From contig NZ_VTVA01000011.1 of assembly GCF_008638345.1 (NCBI RefSeq), positions 1 to 64,000 of the forward strand: DNA of 64,000 nt, in the 5' to 3' direction. The position numbers were made by a program, and so were the translations under genes. This DNA comes from Pseudomonas saliphila. GTDB taxonomy: Bacteria; Pseudomonadota; Gammaproteobacteria; Pseudomonadales; Pseudomonadaceae. How positions within the stretch are numbered: position 1 is the stretch's first letter; each line of letters begins with the position of its first letter. This document shows positions 1 through 8,401 of the stretch, one piece after another. The notes below the pieces were generated by a model that was not told the DNA's origin, did not search any database, and saw only the letters and a program-made list of their open reading frames with translations.

Positions 1-325
1 TGTGCGCCAGACAAAAGCATGGCGGATCCGAGGCTGGGTTGGGACAAGACCACACGGGTTGTCTAACTCTGTCTATAAGGAGCCAAGTCAAGGTCACGAG
101 TAGTTAAGAAGGTGAATGCACTAGCGTCACCAGCAAGCTCAAAAATATCTGCCGGCTAATCAAACCGTTCGCCGCCAATTTAACTGCTCGACTTCCGTAT
201 ATGCTTTAGTGTTTTAAGTAATAACCAAATACGTCTAAAAAACAATTTGTTCTATCTGTTGGGCTTAGGTAACCTTCCTGCTCCGATCGAATGTAAGAAT
301 GCGCGAGCATATATTTGGAGGTTTT
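1..325. other. Non-coding region upstream of sbp
   Basis: No convincing gene is visible here. Bases 195-260 are notably A+T-rich compared with the flanks and hold a short perfect dyad, AACAA-t-TTGTT, at 241-251. The region must contain the promoter of the sulfate transporter operon, presumably controlled by CysB as in other sulfur-starvation genes, but I cannot point to a convincing -35/-10 pair or CysB site. Confidence 0.4.
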
Positions 326-1348
326 ATGGTCAGTTTTGTCGCTTTATCCAAGCGTACGGGTTCAACAGTCGCAATGTTATGCCTTGGCATTGGGTTGTCG
401 ATGTCGCCTGCCCAGGCTGCTGACCAGGAGCTGCTGAACTCCTCCTATGACATCGCTCGCGAGTTGTTCTCCGAATACAACGAGCTGTTTGCCAAGCAAT
501 GGAAAGAGCAGACTGGCAAGACAGTCGAGATCAAGCAGTCCCACGCGGGCTCTTCCCGTCAGGCGCAGGCTATTCTTCAAGGCTTGCGGGCCGATGTAGT
601 CACGTATAACCAGGTGACCGATGTCGATATCCTGCATCAGCGCGGCAACCTGATTCCCGAGAATTGGCGCGAGCGCTTGCCAAACGCGAGTTCACCCTAT
701 TATTCAACGATGGCGTTTCTGGTACGCGAGGGGAACCCCAAGAATATCCGTAATTGGGACGACCTGGTTCGCGATGATGTCAGCTCAGTTTTACCTAATC
801 CCAAGACTTCGGGAAATGGTCGTTACACCTACCTTGCGGCTTTGGGCTATGCCCAGAAGACCTTCGGCGATGATCAGGATGCCATCGATGATTTTCTGCG
901 AAACATGCTTGGAAACGTAGCGGTCTTCGATACTGGCGGACGTGGCGCGACGACTACATTCGTTGAGCGAGGCATTGGTGATGTATTGCTCACCTTTGAG
1001 GCCGAGGTCAATAACATCGCGGCTCAGAACGAAGGCTACGAAGTCGTGGTACCTAAGATCAGTTTCCTGGCGGAATTTCCGGTGACCTGGGTTGACGAGA
1101 GCGTGAAGAAGAACGGTACTGAAGAATTGGCCAAGGCCTACCTTGAAAATCTGTATACCGAAGACGCGCAGCGCCTGATCGCGGGTTTCTATAACCGGGT
1201 GCACAACGAGACGGTCAAAGCCGAGTTTGCGGACCAGTTTCCCGAGGTGGAGTTGCTCCCTGTTGAGGAAATTGGCGGCAGCTGGGAGAAGGTGATGAAA
1301 GAACACTTCGCCAGCGGCGGCAAGCTCGACCAACTCCAACGTCGGTAA
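326..1348 (+). CDS. sbp: Periplasmic sulfate-binding protein of the ABC importer
   Basis: Solute receptor that captures sulfate (or thiosulfate) in the periplasm and hands it to the CysT/CysW/CysA importer encoded directly downstream. The chosen start is the ATG at 326, which has GGAGG at 317-321 with 4-nt spacing; an ATG at 299 in the same frame lacks this and would put a charged extension before the signal peptide. From 326 the protein is 340 residues, with a clear Sec signal peptide ending AQA|ADQ. The body has Sbp/CysP-family landmarks such as [19 protein letters not shown] and [10 protein letters not shown]. The length is normal for the family. Sbp and CysP cannot be told apart with certainty from sequence alone; Sbp-type is the better fit. 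Confidence 0.93.
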   Translation: MVSFVALSKRTGSTVAMLCLGIGLSMSPAQAADQELLNSSYDIARELFSEYNELFAKQWKEQTGKTVEIKQSHAGSSRQAQAILQGLRADVVTYNQVTDVDILHQRGNLIPENWRERLPNASSPYYSTMAFLVREGNPKNIRNWDDLVRDDVSSVLPNPKTSGNGRYTYLAALGYAQKTFGDDQDAIDDFLRNMLGNVAVFDTGGRGATTTFVERGIGDVLLTFEAEVNNIAAQNEGYEVVVPKISFLAEFPVTWVDESVKKNGTEELAKAYLENLYTEDAQRLIAGFYNRVHNETVKAEFADQFPEVELLPVEEIGGSWEKVMKEHFASGGKLDQLQRR

Positions 1349-1360
1349 TACGTCCCTCAG

Positions 1361-2227
1361 ATGAATCAATCTCCCTCCGGCTTGTTGCCGGGCCGTTCCA
1401 GCCAACCCGGTAAGCGAGTCTTGCCGGGTTTCGCTTTGAGCCTTGGCGTTTCGCTATTCTTTATCAGCATCGTTCTCATCCTGCCAGTCACGGGTTTAAT
1501 CGTGCAAACGGCGGGCATGGGTTGGGCTGAATACTGGGCAGTGATTACCGATGAACGCGTGGTCGCCTCCTACAAGGTAACGCTTTGGGCCGCTGCTTTG
1601 GCCTCCATCATTAATGGCGTTGTTGGCTTGTTACTGGCTTGGGTTCTTGTGCGCTATGAGTTTCCCGGCAAGCGGCTGATGGACGCGCTTGTGGATCTTC
1701 CGTTTGCCCTGCCCACCGCCGTTGCGGGCATCACCCTAACCGCGCTTTTTGCACCGGATGGCTGGTACGGTCAGCTGTTCGCGTTGCTGGGCATCAAAGT
1801 TGCCTTTACGCCGCTAGGTATCATCGTAGCGATGTCTTTCACCAGTCTGCCGTTCGTTGTCCGCACGGTGCAGCCGGTGCTGGAGGATTTTGCGCCGGAA
1901 GATGAAGAGGCCGCCGTGAGTCTCGGTGCATCGGACTGGACGGTATTCCGGCGCATTCTGTTTCCTGCAATGTGGCCCGCTCTGATGACCGGTGTAGCAT
2001 TGTCATTCACCCGTAGCCTTGGGGAATTCGGCGCGGTCATCTTTATCGCAGGCAACATGCCCTACGTCAGCGAAATCATCAGTTTGATGATTTTTGTCCG
2101 CTTGCAGGAATTCGACCATGCCGCTGCGAGTGCGATAGCGTCCGTAGTGCTGCTCGCGTCGCTGATTCTGTTACTGGGTATCAATCTTTGGCAGGCGCGT
2201 TATTTGCGCCGGTTGCAGGGGCGATAA
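1361..2227 (+). CDS. cysT: Sulfate ABC transporter permease CysT
   Basis: One of the two inner-membrane subunits forming the sulfate/thiosulfate channel. The protein has 288 residues with about six hydrophobic helices and the cytoplasmic EAA loop that docks with the ATPase (EEAAVSLGASDWTVFRRI, about residues 186-203). It follows sbp by 12 nt and precedes cysW by 4 nt, so it is clearly co-transcribed. The N-terminal 25 residues are polar and Pro/Gly-rich before the first membrane segment, as is usual for CysT (also called CysU). Confidence 0.95.
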   Translation: MNQSPSGLLPGRSSQPGKRVLPGFALSLGVSLFFISIVLILPVTGLIVQTAGMGWAEYWAVITDERVVASYKVTLWAAALASIINGVVGLLLAWVLVRYEFPGKRLMDALVDLPFALPTAVAGITLTALFAPDGWYGQLFALLGIKVAFTPLGIIVAMSFTSLPFVVRTVQPVLEDFAPEDEEAAVSLGASDWTVFRRILFPAMWPALMTGVALSFTRSLGEFGAVIFIAGNMPYVSEIISLMIFVRLQEFDHAAASAIASVVLLASLILLLGINLWQARYLRRLQGR

Positions 2228-2231
2228 CCGC

Positions 2232-3095
2232 ATGGTTCAACGTAAAACGATGCGGGCGGGTGATCAGCCGTGGGTGAAGGCCACATTGATTGGTGCGGCG
2301 GTGGCCTTGACCGTGCTGATGCTGGTCATGCCGTTGGTGATCATCTTCACCCAGGCCTTTTCCGGTGGGTTACAGACGTATCTGGGCAACCTGACTGACA
2401 GCTTTACCTTGCGTGCCATTGGCCTGACTCTCTTCGTGGCGGCATTGACGGTGCCTATCAACCTGGTATTTGGTGTATTTCTCGCCTGGCTGGTCACGCG
2501 TTTCGAGTTTCCCGGGCGCAAGGCGCTGATCACGCTGATCGATATTCCCTTCGCCGTGTCACCCGTTGTAGCAGGCCTGTTGTATTTGCTGTTGTACGGC
2601 AGTAACGGCTGGTTGGGTAGTTGGCTGGCCGACCGTGATGTGCAGCTTATGTTCTCCTGGCCTGGCATTGTCATGGTCACAGTATTCGTTACTTGCCCCT
2701 TCGTTGCGCGCGAATTGATTCCGTTGATGCAACAGCAGGGGCGCGAGGAGGAAGAGGCCGGCGTGGTGCTGGGTGCCAGCGGTTGGCAGCTGTTTCGTCG
2801 GGTGACCCTGCCTAATATTCAATGGGCGCTCCTGTACGGCGTAGTGCTGACCAACGCCCGCGCGGTCGGCGAGTTTGGTGCGGTGTCGGTTGTATCAGGC
2901 AACATTCGCGGTGAGACCAATACCCTGGCACTGCATGTCGAGTTGTTATATCAGGATTACAACGTAGTTGGCGCCTTTGCCAGCGCCTCGCTCCTGGCGG
3001 GCATTGCGCTGATAACGATCGTTGTGAAGAGTTTTGTGGAGTGGCGGCAAGCGCGTCAGCGTGCCCCCTTGAATGATCAAACGGAAAACCGCTGA
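2232..3095 (+). CDS. cysW: Sulfate ABC transporter permease CysW
   Basis: Second inner-membrane subunit of the sulfate importer, 287 residues, paralogous to CysT. The EAA loop is visible as [19 protein letters not shown]. Its TGA stop (3093-3095) shares its last A with the ATG of cysA (TGATG), which indicates translational coupling. The C-terminus is polar ([12 protein letters not shown]). Confidence 0.95.
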   Translation: MVQRKTMRAGDQPWVKATLIGAAVALTVLMLVMPLVIIFTQAFSGGLQTYLGNLTDSFTLRAIGLTLFVAALTVPINLVFGVFLAWLVTRFEFPGRKALITLIDIPFAVSPVVAGLLYLLLYGSNGWLGSWLADRDVQLMFSWPGIVMVTVFVTCPFVARELIPLMQQQGREEEEAGVVLGASGWQLFRRVTLPNIQWALLYGVVLTNARAVGEFGAVSVVSGNIRGETNTLALHVELLYQDYNVVGAFASASLLAGIALITIVVKSFVEWRQARQRAPLNDQTENR

Positions 3096-4192
3096 TGAGT
3101 ATTTCCATCGAAGGTATCACCAAGCAGTTTGGCTCCTTTAAGGCGCTCGACAATATTTCCCTCGAGGTGCCAGACGGCAAATTGATCGGTCTGTTGGGCC
3201 CATCCGGCTCCGGCAAGACAACCTTGTTGCGGATCATTGCGGGACTCGAAACTGCCGATAGTGGTCGTATCCTCTTCCACGGTGAAGATGTCACGCAGTT
3301 GCATGTGCGCGAACGCCGGGTGGGATTTGTGTTCCAGCATTACGCGCTGTTCCGGCACATGACCGTGGCTCAGAACGTGGCCTTTGGCCTGGAAGTTCTG
3401 CCCGCCAAGGAACGACCCAAGGCGGCGGAAATACGGCAACGTGTGGACACCCTCCTGGAAATGGTTCAGCTGGGTCATCTGGCCAACCGGTATCCTGCAC
3501 AACTGTCCGGTGGACAGAAGCAGCGGATCGCGCTGGCTCGGGCTTTATCGATGAAACCGCAAATTCTGTTGCTGGACGAGCCCTTCGGCGCCCTGGATGC
3601 CAAAGTCCGCAAGGATCTGCGCCGCTGGTTGCGCACCCTGCATGACGAGTTTCACTTCACTAGCGTATTTGTGACCCACGATCAGGAAGAAGCGCTTGAG
3701 CTGTCTGATCAGGTCGCAGTCATGAGCGCGGGCAAGATTGAGCAGGTCGATTCGCCACAAGGTCTGTACGCTGAGCCGGATAGCCGTTTCGTGTTCGACT
3801 TTCTGGGGCACGTCAATGTATTCGCTGGCAGTCTTGAGGGTGTTCGGCTGGCACAAGGCGACGCATGGATAGATCTACTCCAGGCGTTGAGTGCGGTGAC
3901 GGCGCAGCTCTATATGCGGCCCCACGAGGTCAGGCTGCAGGATGAGCCTCATACGTCGGCCAATCTGCCACTGCGGATCGAGTCGATCAGCCTGGTGGGG
4001 GCCGAGGTCCGCCTGGAGCTAATCCCCTGCGGATGGACGGCCGAAGAGCCATGGGAGATTGGCATCAATCACGCCGAGTTCAATCGCTGGAAGCCGCAGC
4101 GGGGCGACCGCTGCTATGCTGTACCCTATGTCGGACATCTGTTCGATGATCAGGGCGGGCAGCCGCAGACGTTGAGCTGGATCAGGCGTTGA
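3095..4192 (+). CDS. cysA: Sulfate ABC transporter ATP-binding protein CysA
   Basis: ATPase that powers sulfate uptake through CysT/CysW. The protein has 365 residues. Walker A is GPSGSGKTT (residues 35-43), the Q-loop is VFQHYALF, the ABC signature is LSGGQKQR, Walker B is [12 protein letters not shown], and the switch histidine lies in [13 protein letters not shown]. After about residue 235 comes the C-terminal regulatory (TOBE-like) domain typical of CysA. It starts one base inside the cysW stop codon and is the last gene of the transporter operon. Confidence 0.96.
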   Translation: MSISIEGITKQFGSFKALDNISLEVPDGKLIGLLGPSGSGKTTLLRIIAGLETADSGRILFHGEDVTQLHVRERRVGFVFQHYALFRHMTVAQNVAFGLEVLPAKERPKAAEIRQRVDTLLEMVQLGHLANRYPAQLSGGQKQRIALARALSMKPQILLLDEPFGALDAKVRKDLRRWLRTLHDEFHFTSVFVTHDQEEALELSDQVAVMSAGKIEQVDSPQGLYAEPDSRFVFDFLGHVNVFAGSLEGVRLAQGDAWIDLLQALSAVTAQLYMRPHEVRLQDEPHTSANLPLRIESISLVGAEVRLELIPCGWTAEEPWEIGINHAEFNRWKPQRGDRCYAVPYVGHLFDDQGGQPQTLSWIRR

Positions 4193-4228
4193 GTGCGTAG
4201 CCGCCTTCCCCTGCGGAGGCTGGCCCGA

Positions 4229-4852
4229 ATGAATCTTTACGATCAATACCTGTTGCCCCGTCTTATTGATTTCTCCTGCAGCCTGGGCGATGTCATGGAT
4301 CTTCGCGCCCGCATAGTGCCCTACGCCGTTGGGGAGGTGCTGGAAATAGGCATCGGCACCGGGCTGAATCTCAAGTTTTACGATCCGCAACAGGTTACGC
4401 ACATCGTGGGCGTTGACCCCGCTGCGCAGATGCAGAAGCTGGCCGAGCAACGCGCAGCCGCGTTAACCATACCTGTCGATATGGTCGCATTGGATGTACA
4501 GGGAATCGACGCCGAAACAGCGCGCTTTGACACCATTGTCATGACCTTCACGCTCTGCAGCATCGCCGACCCGATCTCCGCGCTGGTGGAAATGCGGCGG
4601 GTCCTTAAGCCCGAAGGACGCCTGTTGTTCTGTGAGCACGGCCTGTCCCCGGATGCCTCGGTACGGACCTGGCAGGATCGTCTGACACCCCTGTGGAAGC
4701 CCCTCGCTGGTGGTTGCCACCTGAACAGGGATATACGGGCGTTGCTCGAAGCGGGTGGGTTTCGCCTAGGCGAGCTGCACACAGGATATATCAAAGGGCC
4801 CAAGCCCATGACGTATGTGTATCACGGCTGGGCAGCGCCATCCAGCGACTGA
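4229..4852 (+). CDS. Class I SAM-dependent methyltransferase
   Basis: Predicted SAM-dependent methyltransferase of 207 residues; the substrate is unknown. The start is the ATG at 4229, which has GGAGG at 4215-4219; an in-frame GTG directly after the cysA stop (4193) has no comparable ribosome site. Motif I is LEIGIGTGLN, followed by the acidic motif II end (VGVDP) and the post-I segment FDTIVMTFTLCSI. This is the UbiE/Methyltransf_11 layout. The fold is clear, but no substrate-specific feature is visible. It lies 36 nt after cysA on the same strand and may be read through from it, though a link to sulfur metabolism is only positional. Confidence 0.85.
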   Translation: MNLYDQYLLPRLIDFSCSLGDVMDLRARIVPYAVGEVLEIGIGTGLNLKFYDPQQVTHIVGVDPAAQMQKLAEQRAAALTIPVDMVALDVQGIDAETARFDTIVMTFTLCSIADPISALVEMRRVLKPEGRLLFCEHGLSPDASVRTWQDRLTPLWKPLAGGCHLNRDIRALLEAGGFRLGELHTGYIKGPKPMTYVYHGWAAPSSD

Positions 4853-4994
4853 GGCGCGAGCTGCATGGGGCAGGGCAGTGGCATCTTGGCAATGCCTCGG
4901 AGTACCATTGCGCGACCCGGACAGTGGATGCGCCGGGATGAAGGACGTGCTGCCACGAAGGCGGCCTATTACATCATCAGGAGATGACTTTTCA

Positions 4995-5660
4995 ATGTTC
5001 AAGAAAACACTGCTTGCTGCGCTGGTATCCGGCGTAATGATTTCTGGCGTTCAGGCGGCCGAGATTCAGCCGAATGGTTATTTGTTCGGTAATGTTGGTC
5101 AATCGGATGCGGATGCATCTGATATAGGAAATGGTCTAGACGCCCTTTCAGAAGCTATCGCTACCGATTTCGGGTTCGAAGGAAGTTCTTCTTTTGATGA
5201 AAAGGACTCTGCATTTAAGATCGGCGCAGGGATTCAGCTAAATCCTCATGTTGCCGTGGAATTCCAATACATCGACCTGGGAGAAATTGCTTACAAATCG
5301 AAGGGCGTGAATAGTTCCGGTGAAACCGGTGTTCTAAAAGCCACTTCTGGGACCGAGGGTTTCGGTGCAAGCCTGGTGGGTACGCTACCTTTTGACCGGT
5401 TCAAACTGTTTGGCAAAGTTGGTTATCACAAGCTGAAAACGGAAGTTAAAGCGAGCATCGATCTGAGATTGGTGGGAGGAGCACAATTTAGCGATGAAGA
5501 AAAAGACGACGCCACCGAATGGGTCAACTCCCTCGGCGTAGGCGCTTCCTTCGCCTTCACTCCTACGGTAGAGCTGGTCGCTGAGTACGAGCGCTACAGT
5601 GATGTAGCTGACGAGTACGATGTGGACTTCGCCTCCATCGGCCTCCGTTACAACTTCTAA
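4995..5660 (+). CDS. Small outer-membrane beta-barrel protein (OmpA/OmpW-like barrel)
   Basis: The chosen start is the ATG at 4995, preceded by AGGAGA at 4979-4984, giving 221 residues. A classical signal peptide ends GVQA|AEI. The mature part consists of alternating hydrophobic/polar strands (GYLFGNVGQ, VAVEFQYIDL, FKLFGKVGYHKL, VELVAEYERY, FASIGLRYNF) and ends in phenylalanine, the signal for outer-membrane assembly. This fits the 8-strand beta-barrel family (PF13505-like). Long acidic loops lie between strands. The function is unknown; such proteins are often porin-like or adhesive. The same ORF is open upstream to 4815, but that extension overlaps the methyltransferase gene and would bury the signal peptide. 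Confidence 0.8.
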   Translation: MFKKTLLAALVSGVMISGVQAAEIQPNGYLFGNVGQSDADASDIGNGLDALSEAIATDFGFEGSSSFDEKDSAFKIGAGIQLNPHVAVEFQYIDLGEIAYKSKGVNSSGETGVLKATSGTEGFGASLVGTLPFDRFKLFGKVGYHKLKTEVKASIDLRLVGGAQFSDEEKDDATEWVNSLGVGASFAFTPTVELVAEYERYSDVADEYDVDFASIGLRYNF

Positions 5661-5671
5661 GCACTAACCAA

Positions 5672-5705
5672 CCTGACTGTCCGGCCGCAGCGCCGGACAT
5701 TCAGG
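5672..5705. terminator. Hairpin after the outer-membrane protein gene
   Basis: Inverted repeat CCTGA-c-TGTCCGGC (5672-5685) / GCCGGACA-t-TCAGG (5692-5705) with a 6-nt loop, 11 nt after the stop codon. The stem is 13 of 14 paired. No U-tract follows, so it may be a weak terminator or a 3'-end stabilising structure. Confidence 0.5.
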
Positions 5706-5736
5706 CAGGTGACCATAGCCCACCGTTAAACTATTC

Positions 5737-5778
5737 CTTCCAGCTTCCAGCTTCCAGCTTCCAGCTTCCAGCTTCCAG
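5737..5778. repeat. Six perfect tandem copies of the heptamer CTTCCAG
   Basis: CTTCCAG is repeated exactly six times without interruption at 5737-5778, in the intergenic space between the outer-membrane protein hairpin and nspC. A 7-nt unit is not a multiple of three, but the array is non-coding, so slippage would alter only spacing. Confidence 0.95.
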
Positions 5779-5844
5779 CCCAAAGCCTACGAGCCCAGAA
5801 ATCCCTCGCCACATCTTTCGCTCGAAGCCACTTCCCATTTCCAC

Positions 5845-5850
5845 TATAAT
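5845..5850 (+). promoter_or_regulatory. Candidate -10 box for the polyamine operon
   Basis: A perfect TATAAT lies 61 nt before the nspC start codon. No good -35 hexamer is found 16-18 nt upstream, so the call rests on the -10 alone. Confidence 0.35.
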
Positions 5851-5910
5851 CGCGCGCTTTGTTCACGCCGGGGGCGACCCCCTGCTGCCGGGCTGGAAGG
5901 AGGTGACGCA

Positions 5911-7008
5911 GTGATCAACACGCCGTATTACCTGATCGACAAGAGCAAGCTGCTGCGCAATCTGGAAAAGATTGCCTATGTGCGGGAGCATTCCGGCGCC
6001 AAGGCATTATTGGCCCTCAAGTGTTTTGCGACCTGGTCGGTATTCGACCTGATGAGCCAGTACCTGGACGGCACCACGTCGTCGTCGCTGTATGAGGTTA
6101 AGCTCGGCAAGCTCAAATTCGGCGGCGAGACGCACGCCTATAGCGTGGCCTACGCGGATGACGAGATCCAAGAGGTTCTGGAGCATTCCGACAAGATCAT
6201 TTTCAACTCCATCAGTCAGTTGCAGCGCTTCGCCGACGCCTCCAGCAATCACGTCCGCGGGCTGCGTCTCAACCCGCAGGTCAGTAGCTCGGATTACCTG
6301 ATAGCCGACCCTTCGCGTCCGTTCAGCCGGTTGGGCGAGTGGGATGCGGAGAAGATCGCTGGCGTGATTGATCAGGTGTCCGGCTTCATGATCCACAACA
6401 ACTGCGAGAACAGTGACTTCGACCTGTTCGACCAGATGCTCACTCAAATTGAGCAGCGCTTTGGTTCCTTGCTGGAGAAGGTTGAGTGGGTCAGTCTCGG
6501 TGGTGGGATCCATTTCACCGGGGAAGGCTATCCGCTGGACAAGTTCTGCGCCCGGCTGAAGGCATTCGCCGAGCGGTACGGCGTGCAGGTGTTCCTCGAG
6601 CCCGGCGAAGCGGCCATCACCATGAGTACTACGCTGGAAGTCACGGTGCTGGACACCCTGTTCAACGGCAAGAACCTGGCGGTGGTCGACAGTTCCATCG
6701 AAGCCCATATGCTCGATCTGCTTATTTATCGTCAACCTGCCAAGATGGAACCCTGTGATGGGCAGCATTCCTACATGGTATGCGGTAAATCCTGCCTGGC
6801 CGGGGATATCTTCGGCGAATTCCAGTTCGATAAAGCACTGGCCATTGGCGACAGATTGTCATTTATCGACGCCGCCGGTTACACGATGGTCAAGAAAAAC
6901 TGGTTCAATGGCGTGAAGATGCCGTCTATTGCCGTGCGCCAGCTTGATGGCCAGGTCGAACTGGTCAAGGAGTTCGGCTTCGAAGACTTTGTTAACGGCC
7001 TCTCCTGA
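5911..7008 (+). CDS. nspC: Carboxynorspermidine/carboxyspermidine decarboxylase
   Basis: PLP-dependent decarboxylase that removes CO2 from carboxynorspermidine or carboxyspermidine to yield norspermidine or spermidine. It is 365 residues, normal for the family, and starts at a GTG preceded by a strong AAGGAGGTGA (5897-5906). The PLP lysine is Lys37 in LALKCFA at the start of the alanine-racemase-fold barrel; the glycine-rich SLGGGIHFTGEGY and the EPGEA segment bind the PLP phosphate, and CGKSCLAGDIFGE in the C-terminal barrel carries the second active-site half. The next gene encodes the matching dehydrogenase, which supports the assignment. Whether the product is norspermidine or spermidine cannot be read from sequence. 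Confidence 0.92.
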   Translation: MINTPYYLIDKSKLLRNLEKIAYVREHSGAKALLALKCFATWSVFDLMSQYLDGTTSSSLYEVKLGKLKFGGETHAYSVAYADDEIQEVLEHSDKIIFNSISQLQRFADASSNHVRGLRLNPQVSSSDYLIADPSRPFSRLGEWDAEKIAGVIDQVSGFMIHNNCENSDFDLFDQMLTQIEQRFGSLLEKVEWVSLGGGIHFTGEGYPLDKFCARLKAFAERYGVQVFLEPGEAAITMSTTLEVTVLDTLFNGKNLAVVDSSIEAHMLDLLIYRQPAKMEPCDGQHSYMVCGKSCLAGDIFGEFQFDKALAIGDRLSFIDAAGYTMVKKNWFNGVKMPSIAVRQLDGQVELVKEFGFEDFVNGLS

Positions 7009-7054
7009 GGCCATCACCCAAGCCTTTTCCAAGGAGGCGTTTCGAGGAAGAGAC

Positions 7055-8293
7055 ATGAAGAAAAACGTTCTGATTATTGGTGCCGGTGGCGTTGCACAGG
7101 TGGTTGCGCATAAATGCGCGCAACATAACGACCTTTTGGGCAACATCCACATCGCTTCGCGCACTGTCGAAAAATGCCAGCAGCTGGTCGACAGCGTGCG
7201 GGAAAAGGGCAGCCTCAAGGTTGCCGGTGAATTGCAAGCCCATGCTCTGGACGCGCTTGATATAGAAGCGACCAAGGCGCTGATTGCCAAGACACAGTCG
7301 CAGATGGTCATCAATGTTGGATCGGCTTTCATCAATATGTCGGTGCTGCAGGCCTGTATCGAGACGGGCGCGGCCTACCTCGATACTGCCATCCACGAAG
7401 AGCAGGACAAGATCTGTGAGACGCCCCCATGGTATGCCAACTATGAGTGGAAACGCCGGGAGTTGTGCGCCGAGAACAACGTGACCGCAATCCTTGGCAT
7501 CGGCTTTGATCCGGGCGTGGTGAATGCCTATGCGGCGCTGGCGGTGAATGAGTACTTCGACAAGGTCGACGAAATCGACATAATCGACATTAACGCCGGC
7601 AGCCACGGGCGCTATTTCGCCACCAACTTCGATCCGGAAATCAATTTCCGCGAGTTCACTGGTCGGGTGTGGTCCTGGCAGAACAGCCAATGGACGCAAA
7701 ACCAGATGTTCGAAGTCAAGCGTACCGATGATCTGCCGGTAGTGGGCCAGCAAACCAGTTACATGACAGGTCATGACGAGTTGCACTCGTTGTCGCAGAA
7801 CCTGAATGTGCCGAACATCCGTTTCTGGATGGGCTTTGGTGAGCATTACATCAACGTCTTCACTGTGCTGAAGAACCTCGGCTTGCTGTCGGAACAGCCG
7901 GTGACAACAGCCGAAGGGCTGGAAGTGATACCGCTCAAAGTGGTCAAGGCGGTATTGCCTGATCCATCTTCACTGGCGCCTGACTATCAGGGCAAGACCT
8001 GTATCGGCGATCTGGTGAAAGGGCAGAAGGACGGTAAGCAAAAGGAAGTGTTCATCTATAACGTCGCCGATCACGCAGAAGCCTATGCGGAAGTCGGCAG
8101 TCAGGGCATTTCCTACACGGCAGGCGTACCCGTGGTGGCAGCCGCCATTCTGATTGCGCAGGGAGAGTGGGACGTGCAGAAGATGGTTAACGTCGAGGAG
8201 CTACCGCCCAAGCCGTTCATCAATCTGCTCAACGAGCTTGGCCTGCCGTCGCGAATTCGCGATGAGCAAGGAGATCGTGCGCTGAGCTTCTGA
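7055..8293 (+). CDS. Carboxynorspermidine/carboxyspermidine dehydrogenase (saccharopine-dehydrogenase family)
   Basis: NADPH-dependent reductive condensation of aspartate-semialdehyde with diaminopropane or putrescine, giving the substrate of NspC. The ATG at 7055 (with GAGGAAG just upstream) yields 412 residues; the longer open frame to 6929 overlaps nspC and is rejected. The N-terminal Rossmann fold begins KNVLIIGAGGVAQ. The rest matches the saccharopine dehydrogenase (Lys9/Lys1) type, e.g. LGIGFDPGVVNAYAA. The 46-nt gap from nspC and the shared terminator indicate one operon. In Vibrio the two genes occur in the opposite order. Confidence 0.9.
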   Translation: MKKNVLIIGAGGVAQVVAHKCAQHNDLLGNIHIASRTVEKCQQLVDSVREKGSLKVAGELQAHALDALDIEATKALIAKTQSQMVINVGSAFINMSVLQACIETGAAYLDTAIHEEQDKICETPPWYANYEWKRRELCAENNVTAILGIGFDPGVVNAYAALAVNEYFDKVDEIDIIDINAGSHGRYFATNFDPEINFREFTGRVWSWQNSQWTQNQMFEVKRTDDLPVVGQQTSYMTGHDELHSLSQNLNVPNIRFWMGFGEHYINVFTVLKNLGLLSEQPVTTAEGLEVIPLKVVKAVLPDPSSLAPDYQGKTCIGDLVKGQKDGKQKEVFIYNVADHAEAYAEVGSQGISYTAGVPVVAAAILIAQGEWDVQKMVNVEELPPKPFINLLNELGLPSRIRDEQGDRALSF

Positions 8294-8304
8294 TTACGCG
8301 CGTC

Positions 8305-8340
8305 AAAAAAGCCGGCCTTGAGTAATCAGGCCGGTTTTTT
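8305..8340. terminator. Bidirectional rho-independent terminator
   Basis: Stem CCGGCCT (8312-8318) / AGGCCGG (8328-8334), flanked by an A6 run on one side and a T6 run on the other. It ends both the polyamine operon and the convergent OmpA-like gene. Confidence 0.92.
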
Positions 8341-8401
8341 CGTGTCTGACTATGCCGTGGGCATTTCCGCCGCGCCGCAAACTGGTCCGGCTGGCAGCGC
8401 T

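Noticed and set aside
4693-4941. 82-residue plus-strand frame overlapping the methyltransferase
   Set aside because: Alternative frame of a well-supported gene with no similarity of its own.
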